A stretch of DNA of 26,895 bases from DATEAV01 sp964575425 (GTDB taxonomy: Bacteria > Chloroflexota > Anaerolineae > Anaerolineales > E44-bin32), in contig CAZNRD010000036.1 of NCBI GenBank assembly GCA_964575425.1, forward strand, positions 1 to 26,895, given 5' to 3'. This document shows positions 14,709-23,233 of the stretch, piece after piece; the first letter of the stretch is position 1; every line of letters begins with the position of its first letter. The translations under genes and the position numbers were made by a program. Under the pieces are notes generated by a model. The model saw nothing but the letters and a program-made list of their open reading frames with translations. It was not told the origin of the DNA and did not search any database.

Positions 14709-14720
14709 TTGTGTTCTCGT

Positions 14721-14748
14721 ATTATACAGCCCGCGGGCCGGGGGTCAA
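14721..14748 (-). promoter_or_regulatory. Promoter of tRNA-Val, -35 inside the upstream terminator loop
   Basis: On the minus strand TTGACC (14748-14743) and a perfect TATAAT (14726-14721) are 16 bp apart. Transcription would begin a few bases before the tRNA 5' end at 14708. The TTGAC falls in the loop of the 14-bp terminator hairpin of the upstream operon. Confidence 0.7.
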
Positions 14749-14763
14749 TCCCCGGCCCGCGGG
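14730..14763 (-). terminator. Terminator of the surface-protein operon
   Basis: CCCGCGGGCCGGGG (14730-14743) pairs perfectly with its inverse at 14750-14763 around a 6-nt loop. It lies about 20 nt after the stop of the lipoprotein gene. The stem is very stable, but no T run follows on the minus strand. Confidence 0.75.
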
Positions 14764-14783
14764 CGATCGGGCAGGGTGCCGCC

Positions 14784-15806
14784 TCAGCGGAACAGCCAGT
14801 AGTCCAGGATCAGCCGGTTGAGGGGCGCTCCCGGGGCATCCGCCCGCTGCACGACGAACCCATAGGTGCCCCCGCTCGTCTGCAGGCACAGGTAGCGGTC
14901 TGTGTTCGGCGCCACGTCGGCAGCGGCCAGAGACGCCGAAGCACACTGGCTTCGCGTTGGGGCGGCGGCTGCGGCCGAACCGGAGATCCGGGCACCGTTC
15001 ACCGGCCGGAAGATCAGGACCGGCACCAGCAACAGGTCGCACTCACCATCCGGCGTGCCGACCGAGCCATTATCGAGGTCGAAGCATTCGCCCTCGCGCA
15101 CGATCAGGCCTGTGTTCATTATGGGCAGCGGCGAAGGCGCTTCCTCCTCGACTACGGGCATGGGCGTGGGCTGCACCCAGTCGTAGGTGACGAACTCTAC
15201 GGTCACCGGCCCTGCCGGGGCCGTGTGGTCCACGACGCGGAAGTGACCGATGCGGCCCTCGTTGGTCCGATAGCAGAACGACTGACCAGGCGTCAGAGCG
15301 TCGCTCGCGATCTCGTTGCGGATCGTCGGGTCGGTGAAGATCTCGTCGTAGTAGCCCCGTAGGCCCGTGTACAGGGCGGCGCAGGCCTCCAGGGAGGGCT
15401 CCGCCAGCGGGGAGGAGGCCACGGCGGCGGGATACGGGCCCGAGAGCGTGCCGCTGCCGACCAGCATGGACACATCCCACGGGCCGCCCTGTGTCCTCAC
15501 TGCGTGCTGGATCGTGCCGCCCTCGAAGTCAGCGCTGTCGTCGGGGCCGATGGTCAGGGTCCCCGTCGAGAAGACGGGTGGGCCTGAGGTTGGGGCCGGT
15601 GTGGCCAGTGCGGTGGCAAGCGGCGGCGGCACCTCGGTTGCGACCACGGCAGTGCGCTCCGCTTCGGCCGTCCGGATTGCCTGGGCGGTGGCCAGCGCCG
15701 CCTCCTCCGACAGCGGCAGGCTTGTGGGGGCCGTGAGTTGTGGGCTGCACGCCAAAGCGCCCATGGCCAGGGTGAGCGGCACCGCAATCCAGAAGCGAGT
15801 CTTCAC
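14784..15806 (-). CDS. Secreted lipoprotein of unknown function
   Basis: This 340-residue protein begins with a lipoprotein signal ending in MGALAC (Cys20). An Ala/Thr-rich linker with a Pro/Thr stretch (about 23-75) follows, then a globular part. That part contains FCYRTNEGRIGHFRVVDHT and an acidic segment ECFDLDNGSVG preceding LLLVPVLIF, a surface-exposed beta-rich pattern. I recognise no enzyme motif. The start is GTG, supported by AGGAGGT 4-5 nt upstream; no better ATG exists. It is the last gene of a three-gene operon of exported proteins, 108 nt after the LysM protein, and ends before a strong hairpin. A role in the cell envelope is inferred from the context only. Confidence 0.72.
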   Translation of the reverse strand: MKTRFWIAVPLTLAMGALACSPQLTAPTSLPLSEEAALATAQAIRTAEAERTAVVATEVPPPLATALATPAPTSGPPVFSTGTLTIGPDDSADFEGGTIQHAVRTQGGPWDVSMLVGSGTLSGPYPAAVASSPLAEPSLEACAALYTGLRGYYDEIFTDPTIRNEIASDALTPGQSFCYRTNEGRIGHFRVVDHTAPAGPVTVEFVTYDWVQPTPMPVVEEEAPSPLPIMNTGLIVREGECFDLDNGSVGTPDGECDLLLVPVLIFRPVNGARISGSAAAAAPTRSQCASASLAAADVAPNTDRYLCLQTSGGTYGFVVQRADAPGAPLNRLILDYWLFR

Positions 15807-15914
15807 GGGGACCTCCTGGCATGGCCAGATGCTCGGGGCACGGAGCGACCCATCGACACAACCCTTTCCGCAGTTCGCATTTCGGTCCTCCCGGCTCTGG
15901 CTCGCATCCCAGCC

Positions 15915-18002
15915 CTAGTTCCAAACCTCGATGCGGTAATGCAAGTAGCAGTCCCCCTCACGGCTCCAGAAGGGCTGACCACGGTAGTCCATGTAGCCGC
16001 CCCCGGAGCTGCGGATTTCCTCCAGCTCCCGTCCGGAATGAACGACCGTCATATCGCAGAAGGCGTCATTGCTGAACCACACATCGTAGTCCCACAGAGT
16101 CATGTCAAGGACAACGTCGTCGGTTGGAAGGAGGTGGAGCGTGATGGGGGGCCAGTAACGGTCGATGTATTGATACCAGGTGAAGCTGTGCATGTCACCG
16201 TCCACTTCGAAGGCGCGCATGCCATTGACATCCAGGCCTCCGGACACGCTCCCCCAGTGATCGAGGTCATGATCACATCCGTAGGGTATGGGATGCCCCA
16301 TCGCATCCCTCTCGGCTGGGCCAAGCCCCCACGTTTCCAGACCCATCGACACGTAGTCCGCGTGCAGACAGCCTGTGTCCAACTCATAGAACGTCAGCCG
16401 GACATACCTGGACATGTAGGGGGGCAGCCAGAGGTGCTCCCCGTGCAGGGTGATGATGTTGCTCAAAGCCGAATACGTGCCGTCGTCGCTCCAGGCGAGC
16501 GCCTGGAAATCGATCGTCTCGCCCGGCACCGGAAGGCCTATCGTCTCGGCTGTCAGGCCGAAGTGGTAGTACAGGGCATAGGCCGCATCCGTGCCGATGA
16601 TGACCGGATTCGAGATGCCGATCAACCACACGCCTGCGGGGTCTGCCCTCATGCCTCGGAGGTCAATGGTGCGGAACGGACTCCCGCCCCTCAGGAAAAT
16701 CAAGTGGTCCGCGTGCCCGGCAAAAGAGGCCGGATCCACCCACAGCGTGCATTCCACAAGCTGGCGGTTGATCTCAACATCTCTGCCCAGCGACTCGATC
16801 CATTCCGTCCCAAGCCACCGCCTCTCGCACTCCTTCAGGAGGACGATTGATGGTGCGCCCTCCCCCTCCGGACTCGGGAGAGGCATCGGGCCGTAGGTGG
16901 TCGAGGAAGCGACCCGGTACTGGATGCGGAACCACCCGTCGCGGCCTTCGGCCATCGCCTCCCGCAGCGAGCCGTCCCACTCGGTGGGGCCCAGCGTCAG
17001 GAGGATGCTGCCCAGGTCGAAGACCTCCCCGCCTGTCATGGAGGCGCGGTAGCCAAGGCATTGGCCCTCAACCGTCAGGCTTTCGCTTCCCTCGGGCAGG
17101 AGGAACACACGGCGGCGGAAACCAGCCATCCAGGATGCGATCGCCCAGCTCCGTCCCCCCTCCGGCTCAAGGTAGCCGTCGGCCGGGACGCGCTCCGCAG
17201 GCCCCTCGCCGAGCCGGTAATAGCAGTAGACCCCATCGAAGTCGTCGCTCACTTCGAGCGATAGAACTTCCGCCTCGATTTGAACGCGGCCACTCTTCGG
17301 AACGATGCGGCCGATGGACAACAGACGCTCCAGCAGCGTAGGCGGACGGAAGTACGTCGGGTCCGGAGGGGTCTCACCGGGCAGCGGCTCGGGAGGCGGC
17401 TCCGCCGTTGGAGCCGGCCCCTCGTCCTCCACCGGCGGAGGCAGGGTCAGAGTGGTGCCCGCCGGCAGCGGCTCCGCCACACCCGGGTTGGCCTCCGCCA
17501 GCTCGTCCGCAGAGAAGCCGTAGAGGTCGGCCACGGAGGCCAGGGTGTCGCCCTCCTGGACGACATAGGACGTCTCGTATTCCGGCGGCGGAGCCTCCTC
17601 CGCCTCCACCATCGTCATGGCCTGCCCGCTCCCCTGCAGCCGATCGTAGGCCCGCACCACCAGCGTATGTTCGCCGACCGTTTGCGGCACCCAACCCAGC
17701 GTGATCGGGAAGGGCGTGCTCCCCTCCGGCAGTTGACTGCTTCGCACGGCGATCAGCTCACCATCGGCCCACAGCTCCAGCCGCGCCACGCCCCGCGAAT
17801 GCCTCGCCACCGCTCGCACTTCCACCACCTCGCCGACGCGGACGCTTGAACCATAGCGCGGCGCATGGAGAAGGACATCCGGACCCTCAGGCTGGCCACG
17901 GAGCCACAGCAGCCCCGCCGCCAGCCCCGCTGCCACCAGGCATCCAGCCAGCACGACCAGTCCGAGGAGTGTCTTGAGGATGCTTGACCTGCGCGTGTTC
18001 AT
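15915..18002 (-). CDS. Membrane-anchored protein with Ig-like and LysM domains
   Basis: This 695-residue protein starts with basic residues and one hydrophobic helix (about 12-34), which anchors it with the rest outside. Next is an Ig-like domain (about 45-130, VGEVVEVRAVARHSRGVARLELWADG). A LysM domain (about 146-188, YVVQEGDTLASVADLYGFS, ANPG, LPAGTTLTL) follows and should bind peptidoglycan or chitin-like glycans. A Pro-rich linker leads to a large C-terminal region of about 450 residues with many aromatic and Cys residues, which I do not recognise. The ATG at 18002 has GAGGAGGGG upstream; a longer frame overlaps the preceding gene. It lies 13 nt after the upstream lipoprotein gene. Wall binding is well supported, but the activity of the C-terminal region is not known. 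Confidence 0.8.
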   Translation of the reverse strand: MNTRRSSILKTLLGLVVLAGCLVAAGLAAGLLWLRGQPEGPDVLLHAPRYGSSVRVGEVVEVRAVARHSRGVARLELWADGELIAVRSSQLPEGSTPFPITLGWVPQTVGEHTLVVRAYDRLQGSGQAMTMVEAEEAPPPEYETSYVVQEGDTLASVADLYGFSADELAEANPGVAEPLPAGTTLTLPPPVEDEGPAPTAEPPPEPLPGETPPDPTYFRPPTLLERLLSIGRIVPKSGRVQIEAEVLSLEVSDDFDGVYCYYRLGEGPAERVPADGYLEPEGGRSWAIASWMAGFRRRVFLLPEGSESLTVEGQCLGYRASMTGGEVFDLGSILLTLGPTEWDGSLREAMAEGRDGWFRIQYRVASSTTYGPMPLPSPEGEGAPSIVLLKECERRWLGTEWIESLGRDVEINRQLVECTLWVDPASFAGHADHLIFLRGGSPFRTIDLRGMRADPAGVWLIGISNPVIIGTDAAYALYYHFGLTAETIGLPVPGETIDFQALAWSDDGTYSALSNIITLHGEHLWLPPYMSRYVRLTFYELDTGCLHADYVSMGLETWGLGPAERDAMGHPIPYGCDHDLDHWGSVSGGLDVNGMRAFEVDGDMHSFTWYQYIDRYWPPITLHLLPTDDVVLDMTLWDYDVWFSNDAFCDMTVVHSGRELEEIRSSGGGYMDYRGQPFWSREGDCYLHYRIEVWN

Positions 18003-18015
18003 GCTACCCCTCCTC

Positions 18016-19047
18016 TCATCCGAAGCACAGCCGGACGAGGAAAGACCGCGTCCCGCTTTGGGAGACGTTGCCCACGCTGTCGCGGGCGACGACGTAGTAC
18101 TCGACCACGTCATCGCCGTACAGCGGCAGGCTGGCGCTGAGGTCCGCCAGGGTGAGGACCCGGCTGTAGCTGCCGCCTCCGGCCCGGGCCATCGATAGCA
18201 CGCGCCACTGCCCCTGCTCCGAACCCCGAACGACCCGATAGTGGAGCTCCACGGCCGCCACGCCAGAGGGATCGCTCACGGTCACGCTGACCGTTGCCTC
18301 GGTGGGGCCACACATGGTGCCTCCCCAGATGTACTCCGGGTTGTGTCCCAGGCCGGTGACCGTCGGGCCAACGGTGTCCGGCGGCGGGCTGACCGTCACC
18401 GTCACCAGGCGCTCCTCGCTCCCCGTCTCCGAGAAGGCCTGCAAGCGATAGGTGGTCGTCGCGGCAGGGCAGACCTCGCGCTGGCCCTCCGGGTCCACGT
18501 CCGCGCCGTCCAGGAGCACCACACCTGCACCCTCGACTCGCCACAACAGCCGCGTGCATTCGCCCGCCGTCAGGCTGGCGCGCTCCGCCGAGAACTCCAC
18601 CGCCAGCGGCACCGGCGTAGGAGTCGGGGTGGGTTCGGGTGTGGGAGTCGGCGTGGGTTGGGTAATCACGGTGAGCGAGGTGATCGCTGGCTGGCTGGCG
18701 GCACCGGCCATGTCGTAGGCGGTGAAGGTCAGCCGATACGAACCAGGTTCACCTGCTACCCATGTCTGGCGGAATTCGGCCAAAGGAGCACCGGGCTCAA
18801 TGGCAGGCTCCCTGCGATAGGGTTCCCCGTTGACAGCGAGCATGCCTTCCGCCACGCCGGCGGGGGCGTAGGCATGGGAATACACTTCGACCGTCTGGCC
18901 GACAACCACCACGGCCCCGCTCGCCGGGACGTCGATCCAGGCAAGGGGCTGAGTGGCCGCTGCTCGGGCACATCCGGCGAGGGCGAGCGCTGTCAGCGCC
19001 GCCAGAAGACGCAACAAAGGCCGTGAAGCTGCACAGCCCTGGCTCAT
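18016..19047 (-). CDS. Lipoprotein with Ig-like domains and Pro/Thr linker
   Basis: This 343-residue protein has a lipoprotein signal ending in LALAGC (Cys26). A first Ig-like part (about 30-125, WIDVPASGAVVVVGQTVEV, FTAYDMAGAAS) follows. A linker of repeated Pro-Thr (about 131-147) leads to a second part, LTAGECTRLLWRVEGAGVVLLDG, which resembles the Ig-like repeats of Chloroflexota surface proteins. The last part (AAVELHYRVVRGSEQG) is beta-rich. No catalytic motif is visible. It is the first gene of the operon, with AAGGAAG before its ATG. The presence of an anchor, linker and binding modules suggests a surface or solute-binding role, not a defined function. Confidence 0.75.
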   Translation of the reverse strand: MSQGCAASRPLLRLLAALTALALAGCARAAATQPLAWIDVPASGAVVVVGQTVEVYSHAYAPAGVAEGMLAVNGEPYRREPAIEPGAPLAEFRQTWVAGEPGSYRLTFTAYDMAGAASQPAITSLTVITQPTPTPTPEPTPTPTPVPLAVEFSAERASLTAGECTRLLWRVEGAGVVLLDGADVDPEGQREVCPAATTTYRLQAFSETGSEERLVTVTVSPPPDTVGPTVTGLGHNPEYIWGGTMCGPTEATVSVTVSDPSGVAAVELHYRVVRGSEQGQWRVLSMARAGGGSYSRVLTLADLSASLPLYGDDVVEYYVVARDSVGNVSQSGTRSFLVRLCFG

Positions 19048-19397
19048 TTGGGATCTTCCTTTCGCGTGCGGCCCGTGATCTTGGCTCGAACGACGCGGTT
19101 GCCGTCAACCGTCACTGGAACGCAAGGCCGAGCGTGACTGTGACGGCATCGGCCCATTTGCCCGGTAAGTGGAGTAATCGCGCCCGAGAGAACCAATTCC
19201 TCCGGCGCAAGTTGGGGATGTTGCTTGTGGGGTGTCCGACGGTGTTGAGTCGACAGCCACTTTGGACCCCGTGGAAGAACCACCGGTCAGTGTATCCCTC
19301 TCCCCGTGCGGCGCAAGATGGGCAGGCGCAGGACAGTAAAGGGGCGCAGGTATCCCTGTGGAACCGGCAGCCGAATCCCGCGCTACAATCCCGGCCT
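19048..19397. other. Divergent intergenic region (lipoprotein operon / DsbA-like gene)
   Basis: These 350 bases separate two divergent genes and must hold both promoters. For the rightward gene a TACAAT lies at 19384-19389. For the leftward operon I see no convincing -35/-10 pair. Small open frames here have no recognisable features. Confidence 0.5.
19384..19389 (+). promoter_or_regulatory. -10 box TACAAT of the DsbA-like gene
   Basis: TACAAT ends 8 nt before the ATG at 19398, the same spacing as in the L,D-transpeptidase gene. No Shine-Dalgarno sequence lies between, so a leaderless mRNA is likely. Confidence 0.55.
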
Positions 19398-20099
19398 ATG
19401 GACGAACCTCACACGGACCAAGAGAGCAAGACCGTGCCGCAGCCGGGCGCCGCTCGCCGCTGGTGGGTTGTCTCCATTCCCCTGGCCTTCGCGGCCGGCG
19501 TGGCGCTGGGCTACCTCCTGTGGGGCCGAGAGTCGGCAGCGGCCCCAGCCCCCCAGGCCAACCAGCCCCGGCGCTACGACATCGCCACCGACGACGATCC
19601 GCAGCTGGGCCCGGAGAATGCCCCCATCCTGCTCATCGAGTTCAGCGACTTCAACTGCCGCTTCTGCCGCAAGTGGCGCCAGGAGACCTTCCCCGCGCTG
19701 ATGTCCGCCTACCCGGATCAGATCCGGTTCGTCTACCGCGACCTGCCGGTTGTCGGCGGAGGCCAGGTGGGGTTGGAGGCGGCCCAGGCCGCCAACTGCG
19801 CCGGCGACCAGGGCGCGTACTGGGACTATCACGATGCCCTGATGTCCGCTCGCTACGGCCTGTCGCGCGAGGCCTATCTGCAATACGCGGCCGATCTCGG
19901 CCTCGATGCCGCCGCGCTGCAGGAGTGCCTCGACAGCCGCTACCACGAGCCGGAGGTCCTGGCAGACCGCACCTATGCCCTCCAGTGGGGGATCAATTCG
20001 ACGCCGACGTTCTTCCTCGACGGCATCCCCGTCATCGGGGCGCAGCCGGCGGCGGTGTTCCAGCAGATCATCGAATCTGAGCTCGCGCGAGAGCGCTAG
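19398..20099 (+). CDS. Membrane-anchored DsbA-like thioredoxin-fold oxidoreductase
   Basis: This 233-residue protein has a short charged N-terminus and a single helix at about residues 23-42 that anchors it with the catalytic part outside. The DsbA/BdbD-like domain starts with DDDPQLGPENAPILLIEFSD. The active site CRFC spans residues 87-90, and a cis-Pro loop STPTFFLDG lies near the C-terminus. In the family such proteins make or reshuffle disulfides in exported proteins, or serve cytochrome assembly. Several Cys-rich exported proteins in the window are possible clients, which is inference. No DsbB or VKOR partner is visible here. The start ATG is the only reasonable one and lies just after a -10 box. 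Confidence 0.88.
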   Translation: MDEPHTDQESKTVPQPGAARRWWVVSIPLAFAAGVALGYLLWGRESAAAPAPQANQPRRYDIATDDDPQLGPENAPILLIEFSDFNCRFCRKWRQETFPALMSAYPDQIRFVYRDLPVVGGGQVGLEAAQAANCAGDQGAYWDYHDALMSARYGLSREAYLQYAADLGLDAAALQECLDSRYHEPEVLADRTYALQWGINSTPTFFLDGIPVIGAQPAAVFQQIIESELARER

Positions 20100-20430
20100 C
20101 GGCGCAACGAAATCCCTGAAAGCAGGAATATCTGCAGCCCGCGCAGAGTGTTCTCAGGCCCACCGCGGGCACGAGGGTCGCTGGCCTTCCCGTTCCTGCC
20201 CCCCGCAGCATCACCGGGTAGATCAGAAGCGGTGCTGTTGGTCCTCTCGCTCACCTTCCATCCATCCGAACGATGGTCCCTGGATCGGCCCGCGCTGCGG
20301 CAATTGAGCGTCTGGCTCCCGCCCACCACCTTCCCTCGCGCAGTGCGGATCGCAGGCCGCGCAGGTTGCCGAAACGGGAGATCGGTCTCTCCACACCCCC
20401 CGCCTGACAAACCGCCGATCCCCCGCTGTG
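20100..20430. other. Intergenic region between convergent genes
   Basis: These 331 bases lie between the converging DsbA-like and epimerase genes. I see no gene, RNA or clear terminator hairpin in them. The open frames have Pro/Arg-rich composition typical of GC-rich non-coding DNA. Confidence 0.5.
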
Positions 20431-21474
20431 CTAGAACAGCATCTTTGCCAGCCGGAGGAGGCCCTGCCGCCACGGCGCGCGATGCGTGACGCCCGATGCA
20501 CTTTGCAGCCTGTCGACGTTTTCGAGGTACCACTGGAAATTGCGGATCAGCGCTTCCCGGTTCGAGTACTTCGGGCTGAACCCCAGCGCCCGTTCGGCCT
20601 TTTCGATGCAAACATAGGAATCCTTGCCGACCGTCTCGTAGATCCATTCGTAGAGCGGCGACAGCCCCAGTTTCTCCAGCAGGCGGAGTATCAGGATCGC
20701 CGGACCCTGCGGGATCGAAACGATGCGCTTCCCGTGCCCGGCATGGTCCAGCACAGCCTGAAAGTCAGATCGCGGCGTGCCGAAGACCTTCGCCCCGATA
20801 TTGAAGGTGTCGTTCACCCGCTCGAGCGGCAGCGTGGCGCAGAGCCAGATGGCGTCGCAAAGGTCCTCGACGTCGAGATACTGATAGCGGTTGTTGCCCG
20901 AACCCAGAACCGGGAAATTCCTGCCGTCCCTGGCCCACTCGTACAGCAGGGCGAATACGCCCAGACGCTCCGGCCCGATGAACGATTTCGGGCGCAAAAT
21001 GGGAACGCACAACCCTCGGGCGCGATATTCCTCACACACCTTCTCCGCCAGAACCTTGGCTTCGCCGTACGGCCCGACCCCCTTGAGTTCGTCCGCCTCC
21101 ACCAGGGGATGATGATCGGGAATGCCGTAGACCGCCGTCGACGAAATGTGGATCACCCGGTCCACTCGCCGGTCGACCGCAGCCTGAAGCACGTTGCGGG
21201 TCCCGTCGACATCGGTGGAGTAGATGTCCTGCGGCTTGTACAGCGGGAGCGCCGCCGCCGAGTGGACCACCTGGTCGGCGCTTTCCATGGCGGAAAAGAC
21301 GGTGTCGTAGTGGCGGATGTCCCCGGTGATTACCCGGACCCGGCCGCGCACGTCCTCGAAATCGAACGGCGCGATATCCAGGGAAATGACATCCTGCCCT
21401 CTGGCAAGCAGGTAGCGAATGAGGTTGATCCCCAGGAAGCCGGCGCCGCCGGTTATCAGAAAGCACTTGGACAC
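20431..21474 (-). CDS. NAD-dependent epimerase/dehydratase (extended SDR)
   Basis: This 347-residue protein begins with LITGGAGFLGINLIRYLL, the dinucleotide-binding motif of extended SDRs. An acidic residue ends strand 2 (SLDIAPFDFED). The catalytic triad region is visible as HISSTAVYG, and the YxxxK motif is YGEAK near residue 136. The family acts on nucleotide sugars, sterols or related substrates. I cannot fix the substrate; the C-terminus (YEWIYETVGKDSYVCIEKAERALGF) resembles 3-beta-hydroxysteroid dehydrogenase-like and UDP-sugar epimerase-like members. The start is GTG, supported by GGAGGT 5 nt upstream. A promoter (TTGAAG, 17 bp, TATCCT) lies about 80-105 nt upstream. It appears monocistronic. 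Confidence 0.85.
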   Translation of the reverse strand: MSKCFLITGGAGFLGINLIRYLLARGQDVISLDIAPFDFEDVRGRVRVITGDIRHYDTVFSAMESADQVVHSAAALPLYKPQDIYSTDVDGTRNVLQAAVDRRVDRVIHISSTAVYGIPDHHPLVEADELKGVGPYGEAKVLAEKVCEEYRARGLCVPILRPKSFIGPERLGVFALLYEWARDGRNFPVLGSGNNRYQYLDVEDLCDAIWLCATLPLERVNDTFNIGAKVFGTPRSDFQAVLDHAGHGKRIVSIPQGPAILILRLLEKLGLSPLYEWIYETVGKDSYVCIEKAERALGFSPKYSNREALIRNFQWYLENVDRLQSASGVTHRAPWRQGLLRLAKMLF

Positions 21475-21551
21475 CGTGGACCTCCAATTCCCGCGATCCC
21501 CCCGGCCGATGGCTCCGCCCGAAAGAGGTTCGCTGCTGCAACGGATGCACC

Positions 21552-21580
21552 AGGATACCCCACGAACGCCGGGACTTCAA
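21552..21580 (-). promoter_or_regulatory. Probable promoter of the epimerase gene
   Basis: On the minus strand TTGAAG (21580-21575) and TATCCT (21557-21552) are separated by 17 bp. The predicted leader is about 70 nt and ends in the GGAGGT before the GTG start. Confidence 0.5.
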
Positions 21581-21707
21581 TCCCATGTACTCAAGACTGG
21601 TGAATATCCTCTCGCGTCTCTGACATCGCGCGGAGACCCTCGCACACCCCCGCCTCCCGCAAATACCCCCCTGCAGGACTCGTGTGGTCGCGGACTTCGG
21701 CCCATGC

Positions 21708-21728
21708 AGGGGAGCCGCTGGCTCCCCT
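21708..21728 (-). terminator. Hairpin downstream of the PLP lyase gene
   Basis: AGGGGAGCC (21708-21716) pairs with GGCTCCCCT (21720-21728) around a 3-nt loop. It lies about 70 nt after the lyase stop on the minus strand. No T run follows, so it is a weak terminator candidate. Confidence 0.4.
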
Positions 21729-21799
21729 CAGGGTGCACGCGAGGGTCTGGGGAGGTAGTTGGGCGATAACGCAGCGTTTTTCGGCAGCCCGCTGGAGCG

Positions 21800-23203
21800 C
21801 TAGACCGTGTACTGCAGGTCCATGTACCAGTTCAGCGTTTCCTTCACCACGCCGCGCATCTCGCTGGAGGCCGCCATGCCGTACACCGGCCCGATGCCCT
21901 CGGAAGCCTTGGGGTTCTGCTTCACATAGACTACGGCCGCCTTCAGGTCCGTGATGAACCGTTCCTTCACGCCCGGCTGGGTGTGGCGCAGGGTGACACA
22001 CAGGTGAACCGCTGGCGGCAGGTGCAGGCCGTTGAGTCCCCAGTTGCGCTCCGTCATGTACTCCAGCACCTGGTAGATGTTGAGATTCCCCGACTTGAAT
22101 GCGATGACGAAAAGCGGGTCGCCCATTGCGTCCAGCTCGGGGATGGCGGCGATCTCGCGCTTGATCCAGGTCGCCGTTTCCATGATGCGTCGGGCGGCCT
22201 CGAGGTAGCCCTGCTCCCCGATGGAGACCATGGCAGCCCAACAGGCGGCGCTCAGTCCGCCGGGCCGGCTGCCGGCGAAGGTCGGGGAGTTGTACAGGCC
22301 GCCGGGCCAATCCAGGATCGAGAAGTACTGGAAGTGGCGCAGTTCGGGGGTGCGGTAGAGGATGACCGACGTACCCTTGAGGGCGTAGCCGAACTTGTGT
22401 GTATCGGCCGAGATTGACGTCACGCCGGGCAGGCGGAAGTCGAATGGCGGCACCGGGTAGCCCAGCTTCTCGGCCCACGGCAGGATAAAACCTCCAAGGC
22501 AGGCGTCGGTGTGGAAGCCGATGCCATGTGCCCGCGCCAGCTCCGAGAGGTCTTCGATGGGGTCGACGATGCCGTGTGGGAAGGGCGGCGCCGAGCCGAC
22601 CAGGGCGATGGTGTTGGGGGTGATGGCCTTCGCCGTGGCGGCGACGTCGGCGCGATAGTCCGGCCCCACCGGGATGCGAATGACCTTGATGCCGAAGTAC
22701 TCTCCGGCCTTGACGAAGGCGGCGTGGGCGGTGGTGGGGATGACGATCTCCGGCTCGCTGATGCCCTTCGTCTCACGCGCCCAGTCGCGGTAGGTCTTCA
22801 TCGCCAGCAGGATGCTTTCGGTTCCGCCGGAAGAGACAGTCCCGCAGACGCCCTGCTCCGGGTCGCCGTGCAGCATGCGGGCCGTCATCGAGACGATTTC
22901 CGCTTCGAACTTGGTGGTGCTGGGCCAGATGTCGGGATGCAGCGGGTTGCTCTGCGAGTTCAGCGCATAGACGCGGTTGAGGAAGTCGATGTGCTCCGCA
23001 TCGCCGTGGTAGACCGCGCCGGACACGAACCCCTCGCGCCACCGGGCGGCCTCGATCTCGAACATCCGCTCCATCTCCTGGAGGATCTTCTGTCGATCCA
23101 CGCCGGCTGGCGGCAGGCCTGGATAGCGGCTCCATCCCTCGCGGTACGGCTTGAGCGCCATTTCGATCTGAGCCATCAACTCGGACGAGCGATCCGCTTC
23201 CAT
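21800..23203 (-). CDS. PLP-dependent lyase/decarboxylase related to sphingosine-1-phosphate lyase
   Basis: This 467-residue fold type I PLP enzyme belongs to the group II decarboxylase superfamily. The S1P-lyase pattern is strong: CGTVSSGGTESILLAMKTYRD (about 120-140), PTTAHAAFVKAGEYFGIKV, then FHTDACLGGFILPW with the Asp that contacts the pyridine nitrogen. SADTHKFGYALKG holds the PLP lysine, Lys270, and SPTFAGSRPG follows. In eukaryotes S1P lyase cleaves sphingosine 1-phosphate to phosphoethanolamine and an aldehyde; bacterial relatives act on other phosphorylated or amino substrates. There is no membrane helix, so it is soluble. The ATG has GGAGGA 5 nt upstream. It follows the FGGY kinase gene by 30 nt and is probably co-transcribed. 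Glutamate or tyrosine decarboxylase activity is a possible but weaker reading. Confidence 0.85.
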   Translation of the reverse strand: MEADRSSELMAQIEMALKPYREGWSRYPGLPPAGVDRQKILQEMERMFEIEAARWREGFVSGAVYHGDAEHIDFLNRVYALNSQSNPLHPDIWPSTTKFEAEIVSMTARMLHGDPEQGVCGTVSSGGTESILLAMKTYRDWARETKGISEPEIVIPTTAHAAFVKAGEYFGIKVIRIPVGPDYRADVAATAKAITPNTIALVGSAPPFPHGIVDPIEDLSELARAHGIGFHTDACLGGFILPWAEKLGYPVPPFDFRLPGVTSISADTHKFGYALKGTSVILYRTPELRHFQYFSILDWPGGLYNSPTFAGSRPGGLSAACWAAMVSIGEQGYLEAARRIMETATWIKREIAAIPELDAMGDPLFVIAFKSGNLNIYQVLEYMTERNWGLNGLHLPPAVHLCVTLRHTQPGVKERFITDLKAAVVYVKQNPKASEGIGPVYGMAASSEMRGVVKETLNWYMDLQYTV

Positions 23204-23233
23204 CGAGTCCTCCGTGCGAGCGCGGCCTGGCAG

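Larger units (their letters stand above)
21475..21799. other. Intergenic region upstream of the epimerase gene
   Basis: These 325 bases hold the epimerase promoter near 21552-21580 and a short hairpin near 21708-21728 that could end the lyase operon. No gene is apparent. Confidence 0.55.

Noticed and set aside
19044..19283. 79-codon minus-strand frame upstream of the lipoprotein gene
   Set aside because: It overlaps the next start, has no ribosome binding site and resembles no protein I know.
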